From assembly GCF_016863335.1 (NCBI RefSeq), contig NZ_BOOR01000027.1:62001-126000 (forward strand): a DNA stretch of 64,000 bases. Reading direction: 5' to 3'. Positions 34,835 through 44,044 of the stretch are shown piece by piece; positions within the stretch are counted from its first letter, which is position 1; the number at the start of each line of letters is the position of its first letter. The notes under the pieces were generated by a model, which saw only the letters and a list, made by a program, of their open reading frames with translations, did no database searches and was not told where the DNA came from. Both the position numbers and the translations under genes were made by a program. This DNA comes from Planotetraspora thailandica (GTDB lineage Bacteria; Actinomycetota; Actinomycetes; Streptosporangiales; Streptosporangiaceae).

Positions 34835-36430
34835 ATGTCCGGCAGGCAGCACAGGGAGACGGAGATCGCGCGCCGGGTCCGAGCTCGTGGCCTGGCGGTC
34901 GGGCACAGCCTGGCGACGATCGCCGAGGAGATCCACGAGGTGTGTGGCGCGCAGTTCGGCACCACGAGGATCAAGTCCCATCGTCTCTCGAACGGCATCG
35001 CGCTCGCCGATGTGATCGAACAGGTCAGAGCTCTGTTCGAACGGGACGGCAAACCCGCTCCCGGCATCGGTGAGACACTTCTGTCCGCCTACGAGTCGGG
35101 CATGAAGCGGCCGGGCCCGGAATACCTCCACTATCTGTGCGCGGTCTACCGTGTCGAGCCGCCCTCGCTGGGATTCGATGGTCCCTGCATCTGCGGCAAC
35201 GGTCACGGTCAGCCGGTGTCCGGCGACGCCGGTGTCGTGGAGCTGCAAGAAGAACGACCCGACACTTCCCTCAGGCCGCGTGACCTGCCGGTGCCACAAG
35301 ACGGCGGCCGGTTCTCGGCGGATGGGGGCGAGGAGGACGAGAACGTGCTACGGAGGACGTTGTTGAAGCTACTCGCCGGCGGGGGTGCTGCCACCGCGGG
35401 CGTCGGCATGGACAGTCAGTTGCTCGGCGCGGTCGAGAACATCAGGAGAAGAATGGACGACACCATGGTGTCGGCCAGTGTCTCCCCTGCGATGCTCGAC
35501 CAGTGGGAGCAGTCCACGAACGGCTTCGGCCGGCAATACATGAATACGCCGCCCCTGCGGCTCCTCTGCGACGTCATGCTCGAGTTCTCGTCCGTGCGCA
35601 AGGCCATGGAGCGACGCCAGCCCGTCGACGTCCAGGAGCGGCTCAGCCGGATGGCGGCACAACTCGCGGGACTGTCCGGAATGATCATGATCGACCTGGG
35701 CGACCACCGTCTGGCCCGTTCGTTCTTCCGCACCGGGCGCACGGCGGCCGACGAGACGGGCGACAGGGCGCTGCGGGCCTGGGTCACGGCGCGTGAGGCC
35801 CTGGTGCCGCTCTACTACGGCGACCCGCGCGAAGCGCTGACCCTGGCGAAGAAGAGCCGCGACATGGCGGGGCACACTCCGTGCGCCGCCAGGACGATGG
35901 CCCCCGTCGTCGAGGCCAGGGCGCTGGCCATGCTGGCCGGTGCCAACGGATCACGGCAGGACGTCGTCGAGCAGGCGAAACGCGCGCTCCACCGGGCCCG
36001 TCAGGCGTTCGCGCAGATGAGCGTGAACGACCAGGAAGACGCCGCCTTCGGCTATACCGAGCGGCAGTTGTACTTCTACCAAGGCGACGTGCTGGTGAAG
36101 CTGGGGCAGACCCTGGAAGCCGACGTCGTGCTCGAACAGGCCCTGGGGAAGTATTCGGGCGAAGACCTCCTCGACCAGACGCTCATCCGGTTCGACCGGG
36201 CGATGTGCCGATTCATCGAAGGGGACGTGGACGAGGCGTTGCGGATGGGACGCCAGGCCATCGAGATGGTCGACGGTGCTCACCGCACCGAGCTGATCAT
36301 GCGCCCCGCCCACGACCTGCTCAAGTCCGTCCAGTCCAAGTACGGCGAACACCCCGCGCTGAAGGACTACCGCGAGTGCCTCGCCCCCGAGTCGCGGACG
36401 ACCTACATGCCCGTCGAGGACGTCCTGTGA
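34835..36430 (+). CDS. HTH regulator with C-terminal TPR-like domain
   Basis: A 531-aa transcription regulator. The N-terminal 110 residues form an XRE-type helix-turn-helix domain with a conserved insertion (SLATIAEEIHEVCGAQFGTT and LSAYESGMKRPGPEYLHYLC). A linker has RRTLLKLLAGGG, often seen in this family. The C-terminal 350 residues are alpha-helical, TPR-like repeats (ARSFFRTGRTAADETGDRAL; EALRMGRQAIEMVDG) that usually sense a peptide or small ligand. AGAGAGGGG lies 5 nt before the ATG at 34835. It is followed after 22 nt by a GNAT gene and then by the small peptide gene, so it may control that module. Confidence 0.82.
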   Translation: MSGRQHRETEIARRVRARGLAVGHSLATIAEEIHEVCGAQFGTTRIKSHRLSNGIALADVIEQVRALFERDGKPAPGIGETLLSAYESGMKRPGPEYLHYLCAVYRVEPPSLGFDGPCICGNGHGQPVSGDAGVVELQEERPDTSLRPRDLPVPQDGGRFSADGGEEDENVLRRTLLKLLAGGGAATAGVGMDSQLLGAVENIRRRMDDTMVSASVSPAMLDQWEQSTNGFGRQYMNTPPLRLLCDVMLEFSSVRKAMERRQPVDVQERLSRMAAQLAGLSGMIMIDLGDHRLARSFFRTGRTAADETGDRALRAWVTAREALVPLYYGDPREALTLAKKSRDMAGHTPCAARTMAPVVEARALAMLAGANGSRQDVVEQAKRALHRARQAFAQMSVNDQEDAAFGYTERQLYFYQGDVLVKLGQTLEADVVLEQALGKYSGEDLLDQTLIRFDRAMCRFIEGDVDEALRMGRQAIEMVDGAHRTELIMRPAHDLLKSVQSKYGEHPALKDYRECLAPESRTTYMPVEDVL

Positions 36431-36452
36431 CGAGGCTCGGGAAAGGCGTGAC

Positions 36453-36956
36453 ATGGTCGCGACACTGAGGATCCGGCAGTACCGCTGGTCGGATCTCGAC
36501 GCGGTGTGGGCTCTTCACCAGATCGGCCTGGCCCAGGTGGGCCTGCTCCCCGGCGACGGCGTCTATTACGACGACGACTTTCCGCGGATCAGTGAGGTCT
36601 ATCTGTCCGATCGAGGGGATTTCCTCGTCGGAGAGGTGACGGGATCGGGCATCGTGGCCATGGGCGGGTTGCGCCGGATCGATGACCAGACGGCGGAGAT
36701 GTGCCGGCTGCGGGTGCATCCGGAGCATCAGCGCCGGGGCTACGGCGGTTTGATCATGGCGGCGCTGGAGGAGCGGGCCGGTGCGCTCGGCTACTCGGTG
36801 CTCCGTGGCGACACCACGCTCCAGCAGGTCGCCGCGCTTGAGCTCTACCGCAAAGCAGGGTGGCGCGAGCTACGGCGGGAGGTCAGAGGCAACGCCGTCG
36901 TCCTCTATGGCGAGAAGATGCTGAATGCCGGTGTTTCGCAGGTTTTCACTAGATAG
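36453..36956 (+). CDS. GNAT N-acetyltransferase
   Basis: A 167-aa single-domain acetyltransferase. Acetyl-CoA site: CRLRVHPEHQRRGYGGLIM near residue 90. The C-terminal part ALELYRKAGWRELRRE is the usual last strand-helix pair. Substrate unknown. It lies 22 nt after the HTH/TPR regulator, with GGAAAGG before the ATG, and 82 nt before a Lys/Arg-rich 24-aa peptide gene, which makes that peptide a conceivable substrate (inference). Confidence 0.87.
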   Translation: MVATLRIRQYRWSDLDAVWALHQIGLAQVGLLPGDGVYYDDDFPRISEVYLSDRGDFLVGEVTGSGIVAMGGLRRIDDQTAEMCRLRVHPEHQRRGYGGLIMAALEERAGALGYSVLRGDTTLQQVAALELYRKAGWRELRREVRGNAVVLYGEKMLNAGVSQVFTR

Positions 36957-36974
36957 AGAAATATATTTGGGCCC

Positions 36975-37003
36975 TTGGCGGATCGCTGGTTTGTACCAAT
37001 ACT
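36975..37003 (+). promoter_or_regulatory. possible promoter of the peptide/TPR unit
   Basis: TTGGCG (36975-36980) and AATACT (36998-37003) are 17 bp apart in a short, clearly AT-richer gap. A start of transcription about 7 nt later would leave a leader of roughly 30 nt before the peptide ATG. The elements match the general actinomycete sigma-A pattern only loosely. Confidence 0.35.
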
Positions 37004-37038
37004 TGTGCCTTATCCGTTAGGACGGGGAAAGAGGCACA

Positions 37039-37113
37039 ATGAAGAAGATCATGGTTCGTAAGCCGGGCACGACGAAGCTCACGGGTACGTCGAGCGTCAT
37101 CCACAAGGGGTGA
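37039..37113 (+). CDS. 24-aa basic peptide translationally coupled to TPR protein
   Basis: A very short gene coding 24 residues, beginning MKKIMVRKPGTTK and ending SSVIHKG. It has six Lys/Arg, four Thr and two Ser, no acidic residue, no Cys and no signal sequence. AAAGAGG lies 5 nt before the ATG. The stop TGA overlaps the GTG start of the TPR gene (GTGA), a common sign of coupled translation, so I take it as a real gene and not chance. It could be a ribosomally made, modified or signalling peptide, the small partner of the TPR protein, or a regulatory leader peptide. No known family is recognised with confidence. Confidence 0.65.
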   Translation: MKKIMVRKPGTTKLTGTSSVIHKG

Positions 37114-39104
37114 GAGGCCGCTCTCGCCACATCTGGGTCCGGGGGGACAGCTCTCGCGATCGCGTGGCAGCGCTCCGTGCACTGGAGTCGCCTCCCCTTG
37201 TGGCGCCGGTCGTCAACGGGCACCGGCGGCTGCGTGGTCCCTACACGGTCGGCAGCGCCATCTTGCGCGAGCTCGTTCCGGTCGCGTTGGAGCGTTCCCC
37301 CGACCTGGTGGCACGGCACGACATCGAGATCCGGGCCGCCGCGCCAGACCTGCGTCCCCTCGTGCCCTTACGGCGTGACACCATCGAGGCGCGCCTGCCC
37401 GAGAACGAGCGGATCCTCGTGCCTGCCCCCCGGCGCACGCTCCGCATCGCCAACGGGCTCGCGGAGTTCATCCGCGACTGCCTGTCCGGGCCGCACGCCC
37501 TCATCGTGGACAACGTCCACCAGGCGGACCCCACCGACCGCGAGTTGCTGGCCGTACTGGCACGCCGGGTGGGTGATCTGGCCCTCGCCCTGGGATCGCC
37601 GCAGCGTCCCCTCGACATCCCGATGACCGTCGTGGACGCCGCCGGAGACCACGATTCCGGTTCGGCCGCCGACTACGTCGCCGCGGACGGCACGGGCGAT
37701 GACGACTCCGCCCATCAGGCCTACCTCGAACTGCCCGCGGCCGAGCGGCAGCGGCTGCACGACCTGCGGGCCGCGGAGCTCGGCGAGGAGTTCGCCCTGG
37801 GCGCCAGGCTGTACCACCTGGAGCACGGCAGCGATCCCGAGGCCGCCCTCCAGGCCCTGTGGGCGGCGGTGGACCGATGCGTCACCGAGGGCTTCCTGCA
37901 CGCCGTCGCCGAGCTGGGCCCGCGCGGCCTGCGTCTGGCCGAACCCGGGTCCGACCTGTGGTGGCGCTTCACGCAGCGTACGGCCACCGCCCTGGGCGGG
38001 CTCGGGCGCCGCGACCGCGCCCGCGAGCTCTACGACCGGGCTCGCCGCGAGAGCATGGACCCGGTTGTGCACGCGGCATGCGCGTACGGCACGGCCATGC
38101 TGGACGCCCGGCACCCGGACCCCGAGCAGCGAGATCTGGGCCGGGCAACCGGATGGATCAACGAGGCGGTGGCGATCTCGACGCTGCTGCCGGACCGGCG
38201 GGAGCGGGCCTTCAAGCTCGGGTTCGACCAGAACGGCCGCGCCCTGATCGAGCTGCGGCAGGGCCGGGTCACCTCGGCGCTCGACCTGGTGGAGTCGGCG
38301 ATCGACCTCGCGGAGCGCGACCTGCCTGCGGACGCGCACCCGGTGCATCGGATGGTCCTGTTGGCCAACAGGGCCCAGCTGCTGGCCAGGACCGGCAGAG
38401 CGAAAGACGCGCTGCGCGACTTCGACCGGGCCATCGCCATCGACCCCGTCTTCCCCGACCACTACCTCGACCGGGGCAACCTGCTCCTCGAGCTGGGCCG
38501 CGTGGACGACGCACTGGCTGACTACGAGACCGCGATGGCGGTGAGCCCGCCGATGCCCGAGGCGTACTACAACCGGGCCGAGCTCCGCCTCGCGTCCGGG
38601 GACCTGGAGCGCGCCAGGGCCGACCTCGATCATGTGATCGAGCTCGATCCCGGCTATCTCGACGCGTACGTGAACCGGGCGGGGATCCTCGAGATGCTGG
38701 GCGACCACGACGCGGCGCGGCGGGACGTGGCCGCCGGGATCTCCATCGACCCGGGCAACGCGCACCTCCACGGCGTGCTCGGCCAGCTGGAGACCGCGGA
38801 GGGAAGGTTCTCCGAGGCGCATGCGGCGTTCGACGCCGCTTTGCGGGCCGATCCCAAGCTGGCGTCGGCCTGGGCCAACCGGGCGATCCTGCGGTACGAG
38901 ACCGGCGACGCCGCGGGCGCGGTCGACGACCTCACCCGTGCCCTCGCGATCGAGGAGGACGCGGCGGTCTACTTCAACCGGGCCACGGCGCTGTCGGCGC
39001 TTGGGCGGGATGACGAGGCCGGGCGGGACCTGCGCCGGGCCCATGATCTGGCACCCGACGATCCCGACATCCGCGAGGCCCTCGAACGGCACGAGGCCGG
39101 CTGA
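37110..39104 (+). CDS. TPR protein with degenerate ATPase-like N-terminus
   Basis: A 664-aa protein. Residues about 25-170 resemble the AAA/STAND ATPase part of large regulators: ALIVDNVHQADPTDRELLAV looks like a Walker B strand and following helix, but at the expected Walker A place the sequence reads HRRLRGPYTVGSAIL, with no GxxxxGK[ST]. Residues about 300-660 are consecutive 34-residue TPR units (e.g. AIAIDPVFPDHYLDRGNLLL, YYNRAELRLASGDLERA). It has no membrane segment or DNA-binding domain. Translation begins inside the stop codon of the 24-aa peptide. It may bind that peptide through its TPR groove (inference). A hairpin terminator follows. Confidence 0.85.
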   Translation: MRGRSRHIWVRGDSSRDRVAALRALESPPLVAPVVNGHRRLRGPYTVGSAILRELVPVALERSPDLVARHDIEIRAAAPDLRPLVPLRRDTIEARLPENERILVPAPRRTLRIANGLAEFIRDCLSGPHALIVDNVHQADPTDRELLAVLARRVGDLALALGSPQRPLDIPMTVVDAAGDHDSGSAADYVAADGTGDDDSAHQAYLELPAAERQRLHDLRAAELGEEFALGARLYHLEHGSDPEAALQALWAAVDRCVTEGFLHAVAELGPRGLRLAEPGSDLWWRFTQRTATALGGLGRRDRARELYDRARRESMDPVVHAACAYGTAMLDARHPDPEQRDLGRATGWINEAVAISTLLPDRRERAFKLGFDQNGRALIELRQGRVTSALDLVESAIDLAERDLPADAHPVHRMVLLANRAQLLARTGRAKDALRDFDRAIAIDPVFPDHYLDRGNLLLELGRVDDALADYETAMAVSPPMPEAYYNRAELRLASGDLERARADLDHVIELDPGYLDAYVNRAGILEMLGDHDAARRDVAAGISIDPGNAHLHGVLGQLETAEGRFSEAHAAFDAALRADPKLASAWANRAILRYETGDAAGAVDDLTRALAIEEDAAVYFNRATALSALGRDDEAGRDLRRAHDLAPDDPDIREALERHEAG

Positions 39105-39113
39105 TCCGGCGTG

Positions 39114-39143
39114 GGGGCATCCGTCCGGCGAAGGTGATGCCCC
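39114..39143 (+). terminator. hairpin terminator after the TPR gene
   Basis: GGGGCATC (39114-39121) and GATGCCCC (39136-39143) form an 8-bp stem with a 14-nt loop, starting 10 nt after the TPR stop and ending 44 nt before purU. No T tract follows. Confidence 0.5.
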
Positions 39144-39187
39144 TACGCTTGGTCGGGTAAAACGCACCCCTCGCTGAGGATCAAGGC

Positions 39188-40036
39188 ATGAGCGCTGAGT
39201 ATGTGCTGACCCTGTCCTGTCCCGACCGTCCTGGAGTGGTCGCCGCCGTCTCCGGGTTGCTGGCCCGGCAGGGCGGCAACATCACCGAAAGCCAGCAGTT
39301 CGGCGACCCGATCGCGCAAAGGTTCTTCATGCGCGTCCAGTTCGTGAGCGAACTCGGCCTCGACGAGCTCCGTACGGCTTTCGCCGCGCTCGCCCCCGAG
39401 TTCGGCATGGATTTGCAGATCTTCGACCGTGCGGTCAAGACCAAGGCGTTGCTGCTGGTCAGCAAGTTCGACCACTGCCTCAACGATCTCCTCTACCGGG
39501 TTCGCTCGGGCACGCTGGCGATCGACATCGTGGGCGTGGCCTCCAACCACCCCGACCTGCGCCCCCTCACCCAGTCGTACGGCATCGACTACCACCACCT
39601 GCCGGTCACGGCCGACACCCGGGCCAAGCAGGAGGCGGAGGTCCTCACGCTGGTCGACCACTACCAGGCGGACGTGGTCGTGCTGGCGCGCTACATGCAG
39701 GTGCTGTCGGACGACGTGTGCGCCAAGCTAGCCGGACGGATGATCAACATCCACCACTCGTTCCTGCCGTCGTTCAAGGGCGCCAAGCCGTACCACCAGG
39801 CCCACTCCCGCGGCGTCAAGCTGATCGGGGCGACCGCCCACTACGTGACGTCGGACCTCGACGAGGGGCCGATCATCGAGCAGGAGGTCGCCCGGGTGAA
39901 CCACACGCACACCCCGGACGACCTCGTCGCGATGGGCCGTGACGTCGAGTGCCGGGCGCTGGCCCGTGCCGTCGGCTGGCACGCGGAGCACCGCGTGCTG
40001 CTCGACGGCCACAAGACGGTCATCTTCCCGCGTTGA
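39188..40036 (+). CDS. purU: formyltetrahydrofolate deformylase
   Basis: A 282-aa enzyme that hydrolyses 10-formyl-THF to formate and THF. The N-terminal ACT domain starts YVLTLSCPDRPGVVAAVSG. The C-terminal formyltransferase fold has ARYMQVLSDDVCAKL, INIHHSFLPSFKGAKPYHQA and the catalytic GATAHYVTSDLDEGPIIEQ with the conserved Asn/His/Asp set. Length is normal. The last 17 bp overlap the end of the convergent prolyl oligopeptidase gene. Confidence 0.95.
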   Translation: MSAEYVLTLSCPDRPGVVAAVSGLLARQGGNITESQQFGDPIAQRFFMRVQFVSELGLDELRTAFAALAPEFGMDLQIFDRAVKTKALLLVSKFDHCLNDLLYRVRSGTLAIDIVGVASNHPDLRPLTQSYGIDYHHLPVTADTRAKQEAEVLTLVDHYQADVVVLARYMQVLSDDVCAKLAGRMINIHHSFLPSFKGAKPYHQAHSRGVKLIGATAHYVTSDLDEGPIIEQEVARVNHTHTPDDLVAMGRDVECRALARAVGWHAEHRVLLDGHKTVIFPR

Positions 40037-42092
40037 TCCCCAGGCCCGTGTGGCGGGCCAGGAAGGCGAGCTGGTCGGCCGCGAGCTCCACGGACTTGCT
40101 CACCGCGCGGGCGCCGTGGCCGACCTCCGTCTCGTTGCGCAGCAGGATCGGGCTGTCCCCGGCCTGGGCGTGCTGGAGAGCGGCCGCCGTCTTCCAGGCG
40201 TGCAGGGGATGCACCCGGGTGTCGGAGCCGAAGACGGTGAACAGCGTCGCCGGGTAGGAGACGCCCTCACGGGCGTGGTGGTAGGGCGAGTAGCTCCACA
40301 ACCAGGCGAACTCCTCGGGCACGTCGGCCGAGCCGTACTCGACGTTCCAGGTGGCGCCGAGGCCGAACTTCTCATAGCGGATCATGTCGAGCAACGGAGC
40401 CGAGCACACCACCGCCGCGTACAGGTCGGGACGCTGGGTGAGCGCCGCGCCGACGAGCAGGCCGCCGTTGGAGCCGCCCGAGATCGCGAGTTGCTCCCGA
40501 GTGGTCACCCCGGTCGCGATCAGGTGCTCCGCGGCGGCGTGGAGATCGTCGAACACGTTCTGCTTGTTGCCGAGCATGCCGGCGCGGTGCCACTGCTCAC
40601 CCTCCTCGCCGCCGCCGCGAAGCTGGGCGACGGCGTAGACGCCGCCCGCCTCCACCCAGGCCAGCGTCGAGGCGGAATAGCCCGGGGTCATGGAGATGCC
40701 GAAACCGCCGTAGCCGTACAGGATCGTGGGCCGCGGGCCCGACCCCTCACGGGAGACGATCAGCATGTGGACCTCGGTGCCGTCCTTGGAGCGGTAGACC
40801 ACCTGCTCGGCGTGCACCGCCGGCACCTCGACGGCGCCGGGCGGGGCCGCCCACAGGGTGGTCTCGCCGGTCAGCGCGTCGAATCGGTGGACGGCGGTGG
40901 GGGAGACGTTGTCGGTGTAGGCGAACCAGGCCTCGTGGCCGCCCTCGGGCCGCTCGACGATGCCGCCGATCGTGCCGAGGCCGGGAACCGGCACCATGCC
41001 GGTCCGCTGCCCGCTTTCCAACGCGTGGACGGAGATCTCGGAGATCGCGTGCCTGGTCCAGCCGACGAGCATGACCGGCTCGGGAAGGTCGTCGAGGATC
41101 GCGAAGTCGGACAACACGGCCTCGGAGTCCTCGGGGATCAGGTCACGCCAGTGCTCGCGCGTGGGGGTCTCCGGCGAGGTGACGCAGATCCGGCCGCGCG
41201 GCGCGTCGAGGTCGGTGAAGACGTAGAGCCGCCCGTCGCGGCCGAACAGCAGGCCCGTCTGGGCGTCCACGTCCTCCTGGACGGTGATCAGCTCGGGGTT
41301 CTCGGCGGGAGAGGCGGACAGGTCGGCCACCCACAGGTCGTTGCGCGGAGCCGTGCCGCGCGAGGCCGAGATCGACAACCACCGGCCGTCCCTGGAGACC
41401 GAGACGCCGTAGTAGTTGGTCTTCTCCAGGCCGTCCCCGAAGATCAGCACGTCGTCGTCGGGGGACTGGCGGACGCGGTGCAGGTAGACCCGCCGGTGGA
41501 ACTGCTCCTCACCGGCGGGCACCTCGGAGGGGGCCAGCTTGCGGACGTAGTAGAACGCCTCGCCGCCGGGCAGCCAGGCGACGGGGGAGTAGCGGCAGCG
41601 GTCGATCGGGCCCTCGACGGTTGAGCCGTCGGCGACGTCGATCACGTAGAGCTTCGACTCCTCGTCGCCGCCCTCGGAGATCTGGTAGGCCAGCAGCCGG
41701 CCTTCCTTGTCCGGCTGGTAGGAGTCGAGCGTGGTGAGGCCGGAGGGGTCGAGCGTCATCGGGTCGAGCAGAACGCGCTCGCCCGCCTCGTCGGCCACAT
41801 GAAGCACCGGATGCTCCTGGTCGGGGGTGCGCCGGGTGAAGAAGCGCCGCTCCCCGCGCCACGCCGGAGTTCCGACCGATCCCGACCTGAGCAGCTCGGC
41901 CACGCGGTCGCGGAGGCGCTCGCGGCCCGGCAGTTCGGTGCCGCGGAAAACCTCGTCCTGCGCCTCCAGCCATTCCTTGACGGCCGGGTCGTCCGGGTCC
42001 TCCAGCCACCGGTACGGGTCGGGGACCGGGGTCCCGTGCAACTCGTCGACGATGTCGTCACGGCGGGCGGGCGGGTACGGCTGTCGGGTCAT
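40020..42092 (-). CDS. prolyl oligopeptidase (S9A)
   Basis: A 690-aa cytosolic serine peptidase. It begins [16 protein letters not shown], has a seven-blade propeller in the first 400 residues ([19 protein letters not shown] at the N-terminus is the family signature) and a C-terminal alpha/beta-hydrolase: [15 protein letters not shown], nucleophile Ser in [12 protein letters not shown], Asp in [17 protein letters not shown] and the catalytic His in the same loop or in TEVGHGAR. It cleaves short Pro-containing peptides. Confidence 0.93.
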   Translation of the reverse strand: MTRQPYPPARRDDIVDELHGTPVPDPYRWLEDPDDPAVKEWLEAQDEVFRGTELPGRERLRDRVAELLRSGSVGTPAWRGERRFFTRRTPDQEHPVLHVADEAGERVLLDPMTLDPSGLTTLDSYQPDKEGRLLAYQISEGGDEESKLYVIDVADGSTVEGPIDRCRYSPVAWLPGGEAFYYVRKLAPSEVPAGEEQFHRRVYLHRVRQSPDDDVLIFGDGLEKTNYYGVSVSRDGRWLSISASRGTAPRNDLWVADLSASPAENPELITVQEDVDAQTGLLFGRDGRLYVFTDLDAPRGRICVTSPETPTREHWRDLIPEDSEAVLSDFAILDDLPEPVMLVGWTRHAISEISVHALESGQRTGMVPVPGLGTIGGIVERPEGGHEAWFAYTDNVSPTAVHRFDALTGETTLWAAPPGAVEVPAVHAEQVVYRSKDGTEVHMLIVSREGSGPRPTILYGYGGFGISMTPGYSASTLAWVEAGGVYAVAQLRGGGEEGEQWHRAGMLGNKQNVFDDLHAAAEHLIATGVTTREQLAISGGSNGGLLVGAALTQRPDLYAAVVCSAPLLDMIRYEKFGLGATWNVEYGSADVPEEFAWLWSYSPYHHAREGVSYPATLFTVFGSDTRVHPLHAWKTAAALQHAQAGDSPILLRNETEVGHGARAVSKSVELAADQLAFLARHTGLGINAGR

Positions 42093-42470
42093 GCTCGCAC
42101 TTTAAAGCAGTCGGAGGTCCGAGGCGTACATGCGGCCTCACCTGGCCAAGAAGGGAGTAAAGGGACGATCGCCTGGGCATAACAAGCATCAGGCGTCCCA
42201 GTCGTCAACTCCCTGCCTTGGTTATGGGGTGGCGGAGTGGCCGCCACAAAGGCCACACTTTGGTGAAGGGCGGTGCCGTGGTGTCCATCCGCTGGACCGT
42301 CCGGCGGAGGTCCCTGTGACGGATGCATGCGGGTCCCAACCGACGGGCCCACAACCAGGGCGCACAGCCGTGCCGGAGACGCGAGTCCCCGGCTATCTCG
42401 TGCCGACGTGTGTGACGGTCACGCCAGGCTGTTTCACGCCGACTTCAGAGATAGCTGTGGAGGCCGGCTG
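42093..42470 (+). other. long structured leader region before the HNH gene
   Basis: 378 bp without a convincing gene, between the divergent peptidase and HNH genes. It is rich in short complementary stretches: GTGGCGG/CCGCCAC (42229-42247), GCCGG/CCGGC near 42373-42393, and GCTATCTC (42392-42399) with GAGATAGC (42448-42455), the last ending 2-3 nt before the ribosome site of the HNH gene. A structured mRNA leader is possible. I cannot assign a riboswitch class. Confidence 0.35.
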
Positions 42471-42980
42471 ATGCGCCAAGTTCTTCTACTCAACGCCACC
42501 TACGAACCCCTGACCACGCTCTCCCTGCACCGGGCCGTGATCCTGGTGCTGCGGGACAAGGCGGAGGTTGTGCACCGCGACGGACGGGGGGCGGTCCTGC
42601 GCTCGGCCACCCGGACGCTCGACGTGCCCTCCGTCATCAGGCTGCGACGCTACGTCCGCATCCCCTACCGGTCCCGGATTCCGCTCACGCGGGCCGCGCT
42701 GATGAGGCGTGACGACTTCCGCTGCGCCTACTGCGACCAGCGGGCCGAGACCATCGACCATGTCATCCCGCGTTCCAAGGGAGGCCCCCACACCTGGGAG
42801 AACTGCGTCGCATCCTGCATGACGTGCAATCACAGCAAGGCCGACAGACTGCTGGAGGAACTGGGGTGGACGCTGCGCGTCGCCCCGGTGGTGCCACGAG
42901 GCGCCCACTGGCGGCTCATCGGCGCGCAGCTCGATGGAGACCCGCAGTGGGCGCCCTACCTCGAGAAGTCCGCGGCGTGA
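42471..42980 (+). CDS. HNH endonuclease family protein
   Basis: A 169-aa protein common in actinomycetes. The first 80 residues (QVLLLNATYEPLTTLSLHRA) precede a zinc-supported HNH motif: FRCAYCDQRAETIDHVIPRSKGG, with ENCVASCMTCNHSKADRL completing the Cys pairs and the HNH Asn/His. It probably nicks or cuts DNA; no partner modification or toxin gene is adjacent, so it is likely chromosomal housekeeping. GTGGAGG lies about 8 nt before the ATG. Confidence 0.9.
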   Translation: MRQVLLLNATYEPLTTLSLHRAVILVLRDKAEVVHRDGRGAVLRSATRTLDVPSVIRLRRYVRIPYRSRIPLTRAALMRRDDFRCAYCDQRAETIDHVIPRSKGGPHTWENCVASCMTCNHSKADRLLEELGWTLRVAPVVPRGAHWRLIGAQLDGDPQWAPYLEKSAA

Positions 42981-42990
42981 CCGCACCGGC

Positions 42991-43806
42991 ATGAATTGGA
43001 CGTTCACCACGGATGCCGAGGAGTACGCGGCGGCCGCCGAGCCGTGGCTGCTCCGCGACCCGGTGCGGAACACGGTCCCCCTGACCGTGCTGCGCGGGTT
43101 GCGGAGCGGCCAGTTCTCGGAGGACCCCCTCATGGGCTGGCTGACCGACGAAAGGGCCGTCCGGGGCGCGTTCGTTCATACGGCGCCGTACCCGCTGCTC
43201 CTCGGTGTCGTCCCGCTCGGGGGGCTGCCGGCGCTCGCGGCCGGCCTGCTCGAGCGGGAGCGCTCGGTCGCCGGGGTCAGCGGCCCGCTCGACGTGGCCG
43301 AGGCGTTCGCCCAGGAGTGGTGGCGGCCTGAGAAGGACCGCAGAAGCGAGCGGCTCTACCGGCTCGACGCCCTCGTCCCCCCGTTCGCCCCCGGCAGGGC
43401 CCGTACGGCTGTCGCCGCCGACGTCGACCTGGCCACCCGGTGGTTCGTCGACTTCCAGCGGGAGGCCGACGTCGACGTGGAGGCCGATCCCACGCCCGTG
43501 GTCTCCGCCCGGATCAACCGGGAGGAGCTGCTCCTGTGGGAGGACGGGGGCAGGCCGGTCGCCCTGGCCTGCGTGTCCCGTCCGCTGGCGGGGATGTCGC
43601 GCGTGGGGCCCGTCTACACCCCTCCCGACCACCGCCGCCACGGGTACGGCTCGGCGGTGACGCACGCGGTCACCCGCCTGGCCCTGGACGCGGGGGCCAC
43701 CGAGGTGCTGTTGTTCACCGATCTCGCCAATCCCACATCGAACTCGATCTACCAGGGCCTCGGCTACCGGCCGGTGGCCGACTACGCCACGATCCATTTC
43801 GGGTAG
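42991..43806 (+). CDS. GNAT family N-acetyltransferase
   Basis: A 271-aa protein. The first half is a family-specific, partly degenerate GNAT-like fold; the second half carries the acetyl-CoA loop in VGPVYTPPDHRRHGYGSAV (about residue 205) and ends with NSIYQGLGYRPVADYATIHF, the usual last motif. It starts 10 nt after the HNH stop, so it may be on the same transcript. Substrate unknown. Confidence 0.87.
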   Translation: MNWTFTTDAEEYAAAAEPWLLRDPVRNTVPLTVLRGLRSGQFSEDPLMGWLTDERAVRGAFVHTAPYPLLLGVVPLGGLPALAAGLLERERSVAGVSGPLDVAEAFAQEWWRPEKDRRSERLYRLDALVPPFAPGRARTAVAADVDLATRWFVDFQREADVDVEADPTPVVSARINREELLLWEDGGRPVALACVSRPLAGMSRVGPVYTPPDHRRHGYGSAVTHAVTRLALDAGATEVLLFTDLANPTSNSIYQGLGYRPVADYATIHFG

Positions 43807-43822
43807 GTCGTATTCTTTGGGC

Positions 43823-44035
43823 ATGCCGCGCTATGACTACCGCTGCCGCGCCTGCGGATCGACGTTCGAGCTGAACCGGCCGATGGCCGAGGCCAACGCC
43901 CCCGCAGCCTGCCCCTCAGGGCATGACGACACCGTCAAGCTGCTGTCCACGGTCGCCGTCACCGGCAAGGCCGCCACGGCCTCCGCGCCCCGCTCCTCGG
44001 GTGGCGGCTGCTGTGGCGGCGCTTGCTGCGGATAG
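43823..44035 (+). CDS. FmdB-type zinc ribbon protein
   Basis: A 70-aa protein beginning PRYDYRCRACGSTFELNRPM. The CRAC pair and the later Cys/His of AACPSGHDD make a small zinc ribbon as in FmdB family regulators. The C-terminus GGGCCGGACCG is a Gly/Cys-rich tail often seen in actinomycete members. I chose ATG at 43823, which places the ribbon at the N-terminus as in homologues. It lies 16 nt after the GNAT gene and converges on a WYL gene. Confidence 0.88.
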   Translation: MPRYDYRCRACGSTFELNRPMAEANAPAACPSGHDDTVKLLSTVAVTGKAATASAPRSSGGGCCGGACCG

Positions 44036-44044
44036 GAACGCCCG

